NCBI RefSeq assembly: GCF_037975245.1
Contig: NC_092573.1
Location: 21,295,265-21,359,264 of the forward strand
DNA from: Apostichopus japonicus
Taxonomy: Eukaryota > Echinodermata > Holothuroidea > Aspidochirotida > Stichopodidae
Length of the DNA: 64,000 nucleotides
Direction: 5' to 3'
A program made the position numbers and the translations under genes. This document shows, in pieces, positions 63,924-64,000 of this stretch (position 1 is its first letter; each line of letters begins with the position of its first letter). The notes beneath the pieces were generated by a model. That model saw only the letters and a list, made by a program, of their open reading frames with translations, was not told where the DNA came from and did no database searches.

Positions 63924-63995
63924 TTGGGTGGAGTGGGGTTAGAGGTTGTGGTGGGGTGGGGTGGGAGTTGGGGTGGGGTTGGGATGGGGTGAAGT
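63924..63995. repeat. G-rich (GGGGT)n-like tract at the window edge
   Basis: Many GGGG runs separated by T or AGT (GGTGGGGTGGGGTGGGAGTT). More than four G-runs at short spacing could form a G-quadruplex. The tract may continue past the window. Confidence 0.85.
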
Positions 63996-64000
63996 CCAGG

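Overview
This is an AT-rich, repeat-dense stretch of animal nuclear DNA. Spliced genes with GT-AG introns, a tRNA-derived SINE, several hAT transposons with exact 8-bp target-site duplications, a foldback MITE family, long (TA)n microsatellites and many minisatellites all point to a metazoan. A marine invertebrate deuterostome such as an echinoderm would fit the repeat style, but nothing here proves the species. I found no host gene that I can name. Most short open frames are chance frames or run through simple repeats.

Layout. 1-5.1 kb: a 24/27-bp minisatellite, a foldback MITE, and two hAT elements with intact ends and TSDs; the second keeps the broken C-terminal end of an hAT transposase on the minus strand. 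5.1-22.7 kb: unremarkable AT-rich DNA with one exon-like small membrane-protein frame at 9.74 kb. 22.8-30.7 kb: an 81-bp satellite, TA palindromes, a small hAT element and about 1 kb of polypurine DNA. 32-38.5 kb: a three-copy repeat carrying AP-1/E-box-like motifs, a 148-bp tandem duplication, a SINE, the second foldback MITE copy and a 99-nt hairpin. 40.4 kb: a hammerhead-ribozyme-like motif of the Penelope type. 42-48 kb: TA arrays, a 12-bp minisatellite and another hAT-like element. 63.2-64 kb: a CTT/CTC hexamer array and a G-rich end.

The main feature is a 12.7-kb DNA transposon at 49857-62567. Its ends are CACTGTTAAAAA and the inverse, flanked by TA, so it belongs with CACTA/EnSpm (CMC) elements. 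It has different tandem subterminal repeats at each end and two genes in the same direction. The first encodes a four-finger C2H2 protein fused to a DDE-type transposase. The second, starting only 43 nt later, is a five-exon gene for a SAM-domain protein. The pair looks like a transposase plus an accessory factor. This copy is dead: the transposase has three in-frame stops, one single-base frameshift and a 28-bp tandem duplication; the SAM gene has two frameshifts and two stops. A separate hAT element is nested in its 5' leader region. Intron boundaries and codon phases are still intact, so the original gene models can be read with confidence.
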